Below are positions 23,139-31,386 of a DNA stretch of 31,416 nucleotides, piece after piece. Each line of letters opens with the position of its first letter. Positions within the stretch are counted from its first letter, which is position 1. Made by a program: the position numbers and the translations under genes. The stretch lies in assembly GCA_964487925.1 (NCBI GenBank), contig CAZASZ010000020.1:1-31416 (forward strand), written 5' to 3'. The DNA comes from RI-283 sp964487925. GTDB taxonomy: Bacteria > Pseudomonadota > Gammaproteobacteria > SZUA-140. Under the pieces are notes generated by a model, which saw only the letters and a program-made list of their open reading frames with translations, made no database searches and was not told the DNA's origin.

Positions 23139-24089
23139 GTGGCAACCGGTATCGCAACACAACTCAGACATTTCCTGGAGACACCGCCGTCAAGTTACGT
23201 ATGCCGCGCCCTGGCCAGGCTGTTAACCGTGCTAATGGTAGCAAGCCCCGCGGCGGCCGCTGATGAGCCGGCGTGGGGCGTAACGCCCATGTTGGGTCTG
23301 TACCGACCGTCGCTGAAAGAACTAAACAAAGGCGAGTTTAAGGCCCCGCTGCCTGGCCGAGGACGCATCATCTTCCCAGATACCGGCGTCAATATCGACT
23401 TTGATTTCATGATAGAGAATCCGCTGTCGTCATTGCGCTTCGGAGCTGAGGCTGGTCTCAGTTTCCACTATGCCCTGGACCCACGTCATGCCCTGCTTTT
23501 CGGCTTCGGTTCCTGGGAGGCCACCTCGACCTCCACGATCACGACCGAGATCCCATTTCAGGGTGCACTGACTCCGACGCTCTATGAACGCTCGGGAAAC
23601 ATCTCTTATTTCCAGTATTTTGTGGGCTGGCGTTGGACCATGTTGAACCAGGGCCCCTACCGGGTCCACCTCATCACGACGCTACATGAACTCTTCGATA
23701 CCGATTACAAAGAAACTCTGGCATTCGCCTTTCAAAGCGGACAGGCTGCCGGGTTCAAGCGCCTGGTCACAATGCATTCCCAAGCCACCGGAGGCGAAAT
23801 GATCCGCCTAGGCCTAGCCGCAGACTACCAGTTCACAAGCCGTTTTTCACTTGGTTTCCAAGGCGGATATTTCTGGGCGCTACGGCACTTCCGTCTCGGC
23901 AACGCTACCCTGAAGACCGACCTCCAGGACCAGGACAATATCAATTTCCGACTGCCCGCACGCCAGGATGCCTCGGGCCAGTTGCAATACCTAGCCGGCG
24001 CGGCAGGCTTTAATAGCCTGGATTATCGCGACCTTCGGCTTGACTTCGGGGGCTGGGGCCTCATGCTGCGAGCGAACATAGACTTTTAG
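23139..24089 (+). CDS. Outer-membrane beta-barrel protein of unknown family
   Basis: This 316-residue protein starts at GTG 23139, with CGGAG 8 nt upstream. A signal peptide (about 1-41, ending SPAAAA) has an unusually long n-region of about 20 residues. The rest alternates hydrophobic and polar residues in amphipathic strands, such as LRFGAEAGLSFHYAL and YFQYFVGWRWTML. It ends LMLRANIDF, again with C-terminal Phe. This fits an 8- to 12-stranded barrel. It sits between the DUF1302-like gene and the TPR-barrel gene, 1 bp before the latter, so all are co-expressed. I do not recognise the family. The GltA/GltB/GltH proteins of Myxococcus are barrels of similar type, but no homology is shown. Confidence 0.7.
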   Translation: MATGIATQLRHFLETPPSSYVCRALARLLTVLMVASPAAAADEPAWGVTPMLGLYRPSLKELNKGEFKAPLPGRGRIIFPDTGVNIDFDFMIENPLSSLRFGAEAGLSFHYALDPRHALLFGFGSWEATSTSTITTEIPFQGALTPTLYERSGNISYFQYFVGWRWTMLNQGPYRVHLITTLHELFDTDYKETLAFAFQSGQAAGFKRLVTMHSQATGGEMIRLGLAADYQFTSRFSLGFQGGYFWALRHFRLGNATLKTDLQDQDNINFRLPARQDASGQLQYLAGAAGFNSLDYRDLRLDFGGWGLMLRANIDF

Positions 24090-24090
24090 T

Positions 24091-26736
24091 ATGGTCGAAC
24101 AACCGCGCAACCGTCTCCTCATGTGGCCGCTGGCCATTGGACTCACATTAGGACTCAGCCAATCATTACCGGCGGCGACCACTCGCACCAACGGCGATGC
24201 GATCGCCCTGACCGCGACGCCCAACGAAGACCCCGAAGTTCTTTATCAGGGGGCCCAAGTGCTGATCCGCGAAGGTCGCCTCCCCGAGGCCATCGCACAA
24301 CTCCTCAAGGCCCGCCAAACCGCCGCTAAAGAGCTGAACATCGATATACTTTGGCTGCTGGCATCAATCTACGAGCGCTCAGATCAACTTGATCAAGCCA
24401 TCGCGACCTACACAGAGATCGCACAGACCGTGCCGCCTGACAGCGAGAAGTATCGCATCGCTGACTATAAACGTCGTTACACCGAGGCAACTCGGGCCGC
24501 CAAATCTCGAGACATCGAAAAGGCGCGCAACATGTTCGAAGAACTCGCCAAGGAGTCGCCCAATGACCTGCTGACACTCTACAGCCTAGGTGTCGCGGAG
24601 ATGCTGGGCAACCACTTGGACGAAGCCCGGTCGACCTTTCAACGGGTACTCGAGCTGGACTCGGGCTATCTCAACGCCTATCTCAACCTAGCCAGAATTG
24701 ACCAGCAGACCGGCAACCTCGGCGGAGCCGCCGATCTCCTACGCAAGGTTATCGAACTGAGCCCGGCAGACCAACGGGCCGCCAAGGCTGCACAGATCGA
24801 ACTCGATCTGATTGAGGCTGGCCTCTTGCTCAATGACGGAAACGAGCCAGCCGCGCTGGAAATGTACCAAAAGATACTAAAGAAACGTCCAAATGAACTC
24901 AGGGCGCTACTGCCGGCCGCGACGATCTATCAGCGGGCTGGCAATTACGAGAAGGCCGCTCCGCTCTATGAACACATCCTCATTCTGACACCGAAGAACC
25001 CGACGGTATTAGTTCAACTCGCGGTCGCATATATGCAGACCAATCGTATCGAGGCCGCCTATAACACGCTGGTAGAATTTCTGCAGTCCGAGCCCAACAC
25101 CCCTCTGCGCGCTCAAGCGTTGCAGCTCTTCACCCAGGTCATCCAGACACCATTGGGACGCAACCTCGAACAACGACGCGCCGAGCAGGCACTCGCGGCA
25201 CTCGAGGAACGCATCACACAGTCTCCGGATGACATGGCACTGCGACGCGAGGCCGCCGCTGTCTATCTCAAACGACAGCAGTGGGACAAGGCTTTGGCGC
25301 ACCTCGAAACCATCCAGGACCACCTGCCCAATGATAGTTGGACGCGTCTTGCGCTGGCGACTGCCTACGACCAACTCAGTCGTTTCGAAGAGACAGTCAT
25401 TGAATATTCCTGGCTTGTCATGCTCGAACCCGACGACGAACGCCGCCAACAGTATGTACGACTACTGCTGCTGGCTCTTGGCAAATATCTTTATGCTGAC
25501 GGTCAGACCGCGCTCGCGGCCGATGCCTTCAAGCAGTTACTGGAACACGAACCGGGCAACGTGCTGGCAAACTTCTACATGGGCCTGATTTCTGCCCGTG
25601 AAAATCACATGATCGAGGCTGTCGACAACTATCAGCGGGTCCTTGGACTGGTACCAACACACGTCGGGGCACGACTCAATCTAGCAACGAGCTACGAAAG
25701 TCTTAACCGCGAGGAGGACGCCCTGGATGAATACCATAAGATCCTCGCCGCCAACCCTCCGGCGGCCCTTGCCGAAGCTGCGAGATCCAGAATTGAGATC
25801 GTTCAAAGGCGCATTCGGGGCTTCGACGGCTCCATGAGTTACGCCACTACACTCGACGGTAACAGCAATCTCAGCAAGGACAATCCGAAGGCCGAGCTGC
25901 GCTCAGATCTGAGCCTGAGTCTGAACTATCGCTACAAGATGTCCAATGGTCTGCGTTGGCGCGGCACGCTCAACCCAACCTACTCCAATTTTCATTACAA
26001 TCAGATCGACTTCATCAATATGACCGGTACGATCTCTGCGGACTACAGCATTGATGGCACGACCTACCTCGGCGGCTTTACGCGGAACACCAGCCAAGGA
26101 CTGGTAACAGCCAGTCGTTCGAGTGATAGTAATACGGTCTTCGGTGAGGGCGTTAAAAAGATCAACCTACCGTACGTCCTAGCCCTGTCATTATCGGAAC
26201 GAGTCCCGACGGACGTTCAGGTCGACCTGTCCTACACCCGATTTAATTCCACGAGCAGCCCGTTCTTCAGCGCCAGGACCGTATCTGCCGGGGTCAACCT
26301 CGGGCAACCCTTATGGCAGCGCGGGATGGGCCACATCGGCTATAACTACGTTAAGAACAATAACCTGGAATTGATCGGCAGTGACTATGCCTACCGCAGT
26401 CATGGGGTCACAATGAGACTGGAACAGGGCTGGGGTGACAGGGGCGTGGTGAACATGCAGTACGGATTCACCTTATTCAACTATACCAACGCCGACTCGT
26501 TCTCGCGTTTCACTCGAACCCGGCGTATCACCAAGCACACCGTTTCGATCGGAACCAGCTACGGTTTCAAGCGAGGGGTCAACCTGTTTGGCAATCTGAT
26601 CTATGAAAGCAATCGAGCAAATCTACCCGTCGGCTTCATCGTCAACGCCGAGGACATCATTGAAGGTCAGCAGAGCTCATCCCTGAGCGACTATGAGCGG
26701 GCAACACTCAACGTCGGGGTCAACCTGAGTTTTTAA
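24091..26736 (+). CDS. TPR solenoid fused to C-terminal outer-membrane beta-barrel
   Basis: This 881-residue protein starts one base after the previous stop. It has a signal peptide (about 1-30, ending LPAAT). TPRs fill about 45-570, many of them canonical: LLTLYSLGVAEMLGNHLDEA, NAYLNLARIDQQTGNLGGAA and NVLANFYMGLISARENHMIE. From about 575 to the end, roughly 300 residues form amphipathic strands ending GVNLSF with terminal Phe. This layout, a periplasmic TPR domain plus barrel, is shared with exopolysaccharide export porins such as PgaA and AlgK/AlgE-type pairs. It could export a polymer or bind a periplasmic partner. No glycosyltransferase or polymerase gene lies in the window, which argues against a complete polysaccharide operon here. 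Confidence 0.8.
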   Translation: MVEQPRNRLLMWPLAIGLTLGLSQSLPAATTRTNGDAIALTATPNEDPEVLYQGAQVLIREGRLPEAIAQLLKARQTAAKELNIDILWLLASIYERSDQLDQAIATYTEIAQTVPPDSEKYRIADYKRRYTEATRAAKSRDIEKARNMFEELAKESPNDLLTLYSLGVAEMLGNHLDEARSTFQRVLELDSGYLNAYLNLARIDQQTGNLGGAADLLRKVIELSPADQRAAKAAQIELDLIEAGLLLNDGNEPAALEMYQKILKKRPNELRALLPAATIYQRAGNYEKAAPLYEHILILTPKNPTVLVQLAVAYMQTNRIEAAYNTLVEFLQSEPNTPLRAQALQLFTQVIQTPLGRNLEQRRAEQALAALEERITQSPDDMALRREAAAVYLKRQQWDKALAHLETIQDHLPNDSWTRLALATAYDQLSRFEETVIEYSWLVMLEPDDERRQQYVRLLLLALGKYLYADGQTALAADAFKQLLEHEPGNVLANFYMGLISARENHMIEAVDNYQRVLGLVPTHVGARLNLATSYESLNREEDALDEYHKILAANPPAALAEAARSRIEIVQRRIRGFDGSMSYATTLDGNSNLSKDNPKAELRSDLSLSLNYRYKMSNGLRWRGTLNPTYSNFHYNQIDFINMTGTISADYSIDGTTYLGGFTRNTSQGLVTASRSSDSNTVFGEGVKKINLPYVLALSLSERVPTDVQVDLSYTRFNSTSSPFFSARTVSAGVNLGQPLWQRGMGHIGYNYVKNNNLELIGSDYAYRSHGVTMRLEQGWGDRGVVNMQYGFTLFNYTNADSFSRFTRTRRITKHTVSIGTSYGFKRGVNLFGNLIYESNRANLPVGFIVNAEDIIEGQQSSSLSDYERATLNVGVNLSF

Positions 26737-26742
26737 CCACCT

Positions 26743-26758
26743 CGCCCGACGCTGGGCG
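26743..26758. terminator. Small hairpin between convergent genes
   Basis: CGCCC (26743-26747) and GGGCG (26754-26758) pair around a 6-nt loop, between the stop codons of the TPR-barrel gene and the LPP20-like gene. There is no T-run, so it is at best a weak bidirectional terminator. Confidence 0.3.
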
Positions 26759-26772
26759 CGCCATAGTTTCCG

Positions 26773-27360
26773 TTATCTCGCCAGATCGGCAATATCCGCA
26801 GCCAGCTCGTCCTGAGCCTTATGAGCCTTGAATTGCTGCCAGAGAGCTTGGTCATTATTCATGCTGGTCTTTAGCGCGGCCTGAGTTACCTGGACGGCGT
26901 TTTCGGTATCCAGACCAACTAGGACGTAGAGCGTGCCATTAGGACTAGTCCGGGTCTTATAGACCTTCGAGCCACTAAGCTCCTCTTTCGTGATCTGCTT
27001 GGTCACTGAGGTATTCACCTTATCCACGGTTTCGCTGTCAGCGGCCCCGGTCGTCTCGGCATACTGCTTGATCATATTGCGGACCTGAATACGCATCTGC
27101 TGAGCGAGCTGAACACGCGCCGAGGCCGCAGCCATCTGCTTCATAAAATCGTACCCGGCATTCGAGTGCTCGGCGGAGCCGACCGCAGAGACAGCGATAC
27201 CCACTACGGGCTCGTCGCAAATCCAAGTCGGAGCAGGTGTCGTGGATGCATCGGGAAAGGTACATTCAGCGGCATCAGCCACAGCCGCTTCCTTCTCTGG
27301 CGTACTCGAGCAGGACACCGCAAGCACGGACAACATCAGTATTACAGTCTTCTTAAGCAT
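26773..27360 (-). CDS. LPP20-like lipoprotein
   Basis: This 195-residue protein has a lipoprotein signal ending in lipobox AVSC (Cys17) followed by Ser-Ser, which favours outer-membrane sorting. The domain has the LPP20 pattern: PTWICDEPVVGIAVSAVGSA, then a helix rich in AASARVQLAQQMRIQVRN, then a final beta strand YVLVGLD. LPP20-family proteins are abundant periplasm-facing lipoproteins of uncertain function. Two Cys residues (33 and 48) might form a disulfide. GGAGG lies 6 nt before the ATG. It is convergent with the second envelope operon, so it is separately controlled, yet it may work at the same membrane. Confidence 0.82.
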   Translation of the reverse strand: MLKKTVILMLSVLAVSCSSTPEKEAAVADAAECTFPDASTTPAPTWICDEPVVGIAVSAVGSAEHSNAGYDFMKQMAAASARVQLAQQMRIQVRNMIKQYAETTGAADSETVDKVNTSVTKQITKEELSGSKVYKTRTSPNGTLYVLVGLDTENAVQVTQAALKTSMNNDQALWQQFKAHKAQDELAADIADLAR

Positions 27361-27472
27361 GGCAAGCCTCCGTTTATGTCATGAATGCATTCTTTGTAGC
27401 ACATTGCAGTCGCGCCGGGAAAAGAACTTTCGCCGGTACTTCCATTCACAAGGCGCGATTGAGAGCGGCGCC

Positions 27473-28753
27473 CTATATCTTGGAAAACACCTGTTCGGCG
27501 GCAATCAGGGTTGATTTAAGTGTCGCCGAATCATGTGCGGCCGAAACAAACCCCGCCTCGAAGGCCGACGGAGCCAGATAGACACCCGCGCCCAACATGC
27601 CGTGGAAGAAGGCGCGAAAACGCTCGACATCGCACCGGGCTACATCAGCGTAATTTTCCACGCTATCTTGGTCGGTGAAAAATAGTCCAAACATACCGCC
27701 TACGTGGTGTTCGAGCAACGGGATATTGAAGGCCTGGGCCCGCGTCTTCAGACCCTCGGCGAGACGCTTGGTCTTCGCCGACAGGTCATCATAAAATCCC
27801 GGTTTCGAGATCAACTCAAGAGTTGCCAGACCTGCAGCCATGGCGACGGGACTACCGGATAAGGTGCCGGCCTGGTAGACCGGTCCCAGCGGTGCAATCT
27901 TGGACATGATGGCTGCCTTGCCGCCAAAGGCACCTACCGGCATGCCTCCACCGATGACCTTGCCCAGGGTCGTGAGATCGGGACGAATACCATAACGCTG
28001 CTGGGCGCCACCCAGCCCGACCCTAAAACCCGTCATAACTTCATCGAAGATCAACAAGGAACCGAATTGATCACAAAGCCGGCGCAGCCCGTCCAAAAAG
28101 CCGGGTACCGGCGGCACACACCCCATATTACCGGCGACTGGCTCGACGATGACACAGGCGACCTCTTCACCAATCTCGGCAAAGACCTGCTCTGCCTGTT
28201 CGATGTCGTTGTAGTTCAGCGTAATTGTTAGGGCAGCCAGTGCAGCAGGCACCCCAGGCGAGGTCGGCACGCCCAGCGTCAATGCCCCGGAACCGGCCTT
28301 GACCAGCAACGAGTCGGAATGGCCGTGATAACAACCCTCGAACTTGATGATCTTATCTCTGGCCGTATAGGCCCGAGCCAGACGGATGGCGCTCATGGTC
28401 GCCTCGGTGCCCGAACTCACCATGCGCACCATCTCGACGGATGGGATCAAGTCGCAAATACGGTCTGCCATAACGGTCTCGATTTCGGTCGGTGCACCGA
28501 AACTCAGACCGTTGTGGGCGGCCTCACACACGGCCGCGATAACGTCCGGATGGGCATGACCCAGGATCATGGGGCCCCAGGAGCCTACATAATCGATGTA
28601 CTGTTTACCGTCGGCGTCGAACAACCGGGCACCCTCGGCACGTCGAAAAAACACGGGGTCTCCTCCGACGCCATTGAAGGCCCTGACGGGCGAATTCACG
28701 CCGCCCGGGATACGTACCTTCGCCTTTGCAAACAGTTCATGAGAAAGTGCCAT
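27473..28753 (-). CDS. hemL: Glutamate-1-semialdehyde 2,1-aminomutase
   Basis: This 426-residue pyridoxal-phosphate enzyme converts glutamate-1-semialdehyde to 5-aminolevulinate in the C5 route to haem. The start MALSHELFAKAKVRIPGGVN, the SSGTEATMSAIRLAR segment, the cofactor-binding FDEVMTGFRV and the Schiff-base Lys265 in TTLGKVIGGG are all as expected. Full length is normal. AGGTAG stands 7 nt before the ATG. It follows thiE by 36 bp on the same strand, a pairing seen in many Gammaproteobacteria. Confidence 0.98.
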   Translation of the reverse strand: MALSHELFAKAKVRIPGGVNSPVRAFNGVGGDPVFFRRAEGARLFDADGKQYIDYVGSWGPMILGHAHPDVIAAVCEAAHNGLSFGAPTEIETVMADRICDLIPSVEMVRMVSSGTEATMSAIRLARAYTARDKIIKFEGCYHGHSDSLLVKAGSGALTLGVPTSPGVPAALAALTITLNYNDIEQAEQVFAEIGEEVACVIVEPVAGNMGCVPPVPGFLDGLRRLCDQFGSLLIFDEVMTGFRVGLGGAQQRYGIRPDLTTLGKVIGGGMPVGAFGGKAAIMSKIAPLGPVYQAGTLSGSPVAMAAGLATLELISKPGFYDDLSAKTKRLAEGLKTRAQAFNIPLLEHHVGGMFGLFFTDQDSVENYADVARCDVERFRAFFHGMLGAGVYLAPSAFEAGFVSAAHDSATLKSTLIAAEQVFSKI

Positions 28754-28789
28754 ACAATATCTACCTCAAATCGTTTTTTATACGTCCGG

Positions 28790-29449
28790 TCAATCACCAA
28801 ACAATGCGCGAAAATGCCTTACGGTCGCTGCCGGATCCGGACTCTCGAATACCGCACCAATGACGGCAATCGCATCGGCGCCCGCCTCAATCATAGACGA
28901 TCCGTTATCCAGGTCGATGCCCCCGATAGCCACTCGCGGAATAGTAAGCGCTTGCCGCGCGCGTTGCAAAACCTCGGGTCCGGCCGAAGTGGCTGCCGGC
29001 TTGGATCGCGAAGGGAAAAACCGGCCAAACGCAACGTAATCCGCCCCCATCGCTTCGGCCTCGCAAGCGCGATCCAGGTCGTCATAACAGGTCATGCCAA
29101 TCAGGGCGCCAGCGCCTAAGCGGGCCCTGGCCGCCAACACACCACAATCATCCCGCCCCAGATGCACACCATCCGCCCCTGCTTCCACGGCCAGATCGAT
29201 GTCGTCATTGATGATGAATGTGACACCGTAACGGAGACAAAGATCCCGCAGGGCAAAAGCCAGACGACACCGGAGCAGGTGGTCATCGGATTTATCCCGG
29301 AACTGCAAGATCGATACACCGTTCGCGAGTGCGGCTTCCATCACATCGAACCATAACGCCTCGGGTCGTTGACCGTGCGATTCAGTGATCAGATAGAGCC
29401 CGCGAACTGGTGAGTCCCGGCAATTTTGGCAACCTTCAGACATCGTCAT
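28790..29449 (-). CDS. thiE: Thiamine-phosphate synthase
   Basis: This 219-residue TIM-barrel enzyme joins hydroxymethylpyrimidine diphosphate and the thiazole phosphate to give thiamine phosphate. Motifs seen are ILQFRDKS for the usual QLRxK, INDDIDLAVEAGADGVHLGRDD, the TCYDDLDRACEAEAMGADYVAFGRFF region in place of the usual GxSxH/Y, and the phosphate loop VAIGGI near the C-terminus. The second Met, two codons in, could also be the start. It is co-oriented with hemL and separated from thiD by the carbonic anhydrase and a small gene. The carbonic anhydrase is divergent across about 120 bp. Confidence 0.96.
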   Translation of the reverse strand: MTMSEGCQNCRDSPVRGLYLITESHGQRPEALWFDVMEAALANGVSILQFRDKSDDHLLRCRLAFALRDLCLRYGVTFIINDDIDLAVEAGADGVHLGRDDCGVLAARARLGAGALIGMTCYDDLDRACEAEAMGADYVAFGRFFPSRSKPAATSAGPEVLQRARQALTIPRVAIGGIDLDNGSSMIEAGADAIAVIGAVFESPDPAATVRHFRALFGD

Positions 29450-29587
29450 TCATTTATCTAACTGGTGTCCGCTCCGGGATCAAACCGTTGTAATTGACGG
29501 GGCAGATGCTGACTGCCACCATACAGCTTGGCGGACACTGAACGGGTCCGACCGACCTAAACCTACTCCTTGTCAAAGGTTATGACC

Positions 29588-30211
29588 ATGCTGTCGATAG
29601 ATCAACTCCTGGAACGTAACCGTCGCTGGGCCGCCGGGCAAATCGAGAAAGATCCCGAGTTCTTTGCGACACTGGCTCAGGAGCACGAACCCAAGATCTG
29701 TTGGATCGGTTGCTCGGACGGCCGAGTCTCTCCCGAAACGTTGATACCGCTGCCTTCGGGCAGCTTTTTCGTGCACCGCAACATTGGCAACGTCTTTGCC
29801 GTAGGGGACCTGAACTGCTTGGCAGTGCTGCAGTTTGCGGTAGAAGAGCTGCGCGTGCCTAGGATCATTGTCTGTGGCCACTATCGCTGCGGTGGAATCT
29901 TGGCCGCCATGACGCGCCAGAGCACTAAACCCGTCGATCTCTGGACCGATCACATCCGTCAGCTTGCCCGCCTGCACGATGATGAACTCCGTACGCTGCC
30001 CAATCAGACCAGACAGCTTGAACGCATGACGGAACTCAATGTGGCATCTCAGGTCAGGAACATATGTCGTACAGCCATTGCTCAAGAGGCCTGGAAGTCG
30101 GACCAACAACTATCGATCAGCGGGCTCGTCTATGATGTCAACGACGGATTGCTGCGGGCCGTCACACCGGACATCGACTCTGCAACGGGGTGGCGGGAAT
30201 GGGATGGGTAG
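29588..30211 (+). CDS. can: Beta-class carbonic anhydrase (Can type)
   Basis: This zinc enzyme interconverts CO2 and bicarbonate. From ATG 29588 it is 207 residues; AAAGG lies 8 nt upstream, which favours this start over ATG 29582 or a TTG at 29570. Zinc ligands and the Asp-Arg dyad fall at exactly the Escherichia coli Can positions: Cys42, Asp44, Arg46, His98 and Cys101. The motif reads CSDGR where CSDSR is usual, so Ser45 is Gly. HRNIGN and GHYRCGG are otherwise standard. It is the only plus-strand gene among minus-strand thi and hem genes, so it looks inserted into that neighbourhood with its own promoter. It may supply bicarbonate for carboxylation. Confidence 0.95.
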   Translation: MLSIDQLLERNRRWAAGQIEKDPEFFATLAQEHEPKICWIGCSDGRVSPETLIPLPSGSFFVHRNIGNVFAVGDLNCLAVLQFAVEELRVPRIIVCGHYRCGGILAAMTRQSTKPVDLWTDHIRQLARLHDDELRTLPNQTRQLERMTELNVASQVRNICRTAIAQEAWKSDQQLSISGLVYDVNDGLLRAVTPDIDSATGWREWDG

Positions 30212-30235
30212 TGTGTTACAACGAAAACCGATCCC

Positions 30236-30424
30236 TCAGCCGGCAACGGCCTCTTCAAGGGTCACATTCTCATAGTCGAGACGGATATCGTGGTTCGTGT
30301 ACCACTCTCTGCACGCGTGCATGGCATCGTCACGACTCCCAAATGTGCACAACACCTGCCCCAGGTGGGTCATCAAGGTGACCTTTTCATCGGTCCACAC
30401 CTTAATATAGAAAGTCATACTCAT
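30236..30424 (-). CDS. Small cytoplasmic protein of unknown function
   Basis: This 62-residue protein has a clear ribosome-binding site, AAGGAG 7 nt before the ATG, which supports a real gene. It has no signal or membrane segment. The pattern is beta-beta-alpha-like: FYIKVWTDEKVTLMTHLGQV, then LCTFGSRDDAMHACREWY, then a short strand. It holds two Cys (26 and 38) and three aromatic residues in a compact fold. It lies between thiD and the carbonic anhydrase, convergent with the latter across 24 bp. I do not recognise a named family. The upstream region carries a direct and an inverted repeat, so it is probably regulated on its own. Confidence 0.7.
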   Translation of the reverse strand: MSMTFYIKVWTDEKVTLMTHLGQVLCTFGSRDDAMHACREWYTNHDIRLDYENVTLEEAVAG

Positions 30425-30462
30425 TGCTCTTCTCCTTAATCTTTCGCTGTCGCTAAATTACA

Positions 30463-30513
30463 CTTTCCCTATGACAACCATATGATGGAAGTGTGAAGTT
30501 ATTATGACAACGA
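30463..30513 (-). promoter_or_regulatory. Repeats upstream of the 62-residue gene
   Basis: The 109-bp gap between thiD and the small gene contains a direct repeat, TATGACAAC, at 30472-30480 and 30505-30513. It also contains an imperfect inverted repeat in which ACACTTTCC (about 30462-30470) faces GGAAGTGT (about 30489-30496). These could be operator sites for the small gene. No convincing -10 and -35 pair was found. Confidence 0.35.
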
Positions 30514-30533
30514 TGGCCTCACTGGCCACATGA

Positions 30534-31310
30534 TCAACCATTCCAGCGATCCGGAATCAACTGTCCCCGCCCAACAGCATAGGCAAACTGGATGCACGAG
30601 TAGGTGTATTCTTGGGCTTGCGCCACCGCCTTGTCCGGGGCAGCCCCCTGCGCTATTCGCGTAGCGATCGCTGCGGCCAGGGTGCAACCGGTCCCATGAT
30701 AGGCGCCAGGCAGACGCGTCCAGTAGAAATGCTCCTGGTATCCCTCACGGTCATAGAAGCCATTAACGATCCTGACCCCGTCCTCGTCGCCTCCCGTAAC
30801 CAATGCGTACGTGCACCCCATACCCAAGACGGCGGCCGCAGCCTCATCTACATCGTCGCGCCCACTCAAGGCACAGGCCTCGATCACATTGGGGGTTAAC
30901 ACGGTCACCAATGGGAACAAATGCAGCTTCATAAACGCTACAGATTCCTCGTCGGTCAGCGCCCCCCCCCCGCCAGCATGAAGAATCGGGTCCAGAACGA
31001 CAGGAATATCGGGATGATCCTCTAGAAGGGATACCAACACCTCCATGTTAGCCACGCCACCCAGCATCCCGATCTTAATCGCCGCAACGGGCATATCGGC
31101 GAGTATCGTTTGGGCCTGGCGGCGAAGAAAATTCGGGTCAACCACCTGATATCCCTTCAGCGACGAGGTATCCTGATCGGTCAGCGCCGTCGCCAGCGGG
31201 GCGCAATGCCCGCCTAATGCGGTGATGACCTGGATATCTGCCTGCAGACCCGCGCCGCCCGAGGGGTCGAGCCCGGCAAGGGCCATGACAACGGCTGGTT
31301 TTCTCGACAT
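30534..31310 (-). CDS. thiD: Hydroxymethylpyrimidine/phosphomethylpyrimidine kinase
   Basis: This 258-residue ribokinase-fold enzyme phosphorylates HMP and HMP-phosphate for thiamine synthesis. Motifs seen are AGLDPSGGAGLQADIQ at the start, KIGMLGG, DPILHAGGGGAL in place of the common DPVMxxxxG, and the ATP-side anion hole GTGCTLAAAIA. ATG 31310 follows AGAGG by 10 nt; a GTG one codon earlier is an alternative. The Gly-rich HAGGGGAL is encoded by a run of ten G residues on the coding strand, a slippage-prone tract. The terminator at 31361-31386 separates it from the gene to the right. Confidence 0.95.
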   Translation of the reverse strand: MSRKPAVVMALAGLDPSGGAGLQADIQVITALGGHCAPLATALTDQDTSSLKGYQVVDPNFLRRQAQTILADMPVAAIKIGMLGGVANMEVLVSLLEDHPDIPVVLDPILHAGGGGALTDEESVAFMKLHLFPLVTVLTPNVIEACALSGRDDVDEAAAAVLGMGCTYALVTGGDEDGVRIVNGFYDREGYQEHFYWTRLPGAYHGTGCTLAAAIATRIAQGAAPDKAVAQAQEYTYSCIQFAYAVGRGQLIPDRWNG

Positions 31311-31360
31311 CACGTTGACGCCTCTACTAGTTTATCACTAGCAGTATAGACCATCCTCTC

Positions 31361-31386
31361 AAAAAAAACGGGTCCCGAAGGACCCG
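31361..31386 (-). terminator. Rho-independent terminator
   Basis: On the minus strand, CGGGTCC (31386-31380) pairs with GGACCCG (31375-31369) around a TTCG loop closed by C-G, the extra-stable UUCG tetraloop. Eight T residues (31368-31361) follow. This ends a minus-strand gene located beyond the right edge of the window and insulates thiD from it. Confidence 0.9.

Noticed and set aside
21592..26736. Complete exopolysaccharide synthesis and export operon
   Set aside because: The TPR-barrel layout resembles PgaA-type exporters, but no synthase, deacetylase or glycosyltransferase gene is present in the window.
28319..29119. 266-residue plus-strand reading frame spanning hemL and thiE
   Set aside because: It is antisense to two clear housekeeping genes and crosses their boundary.
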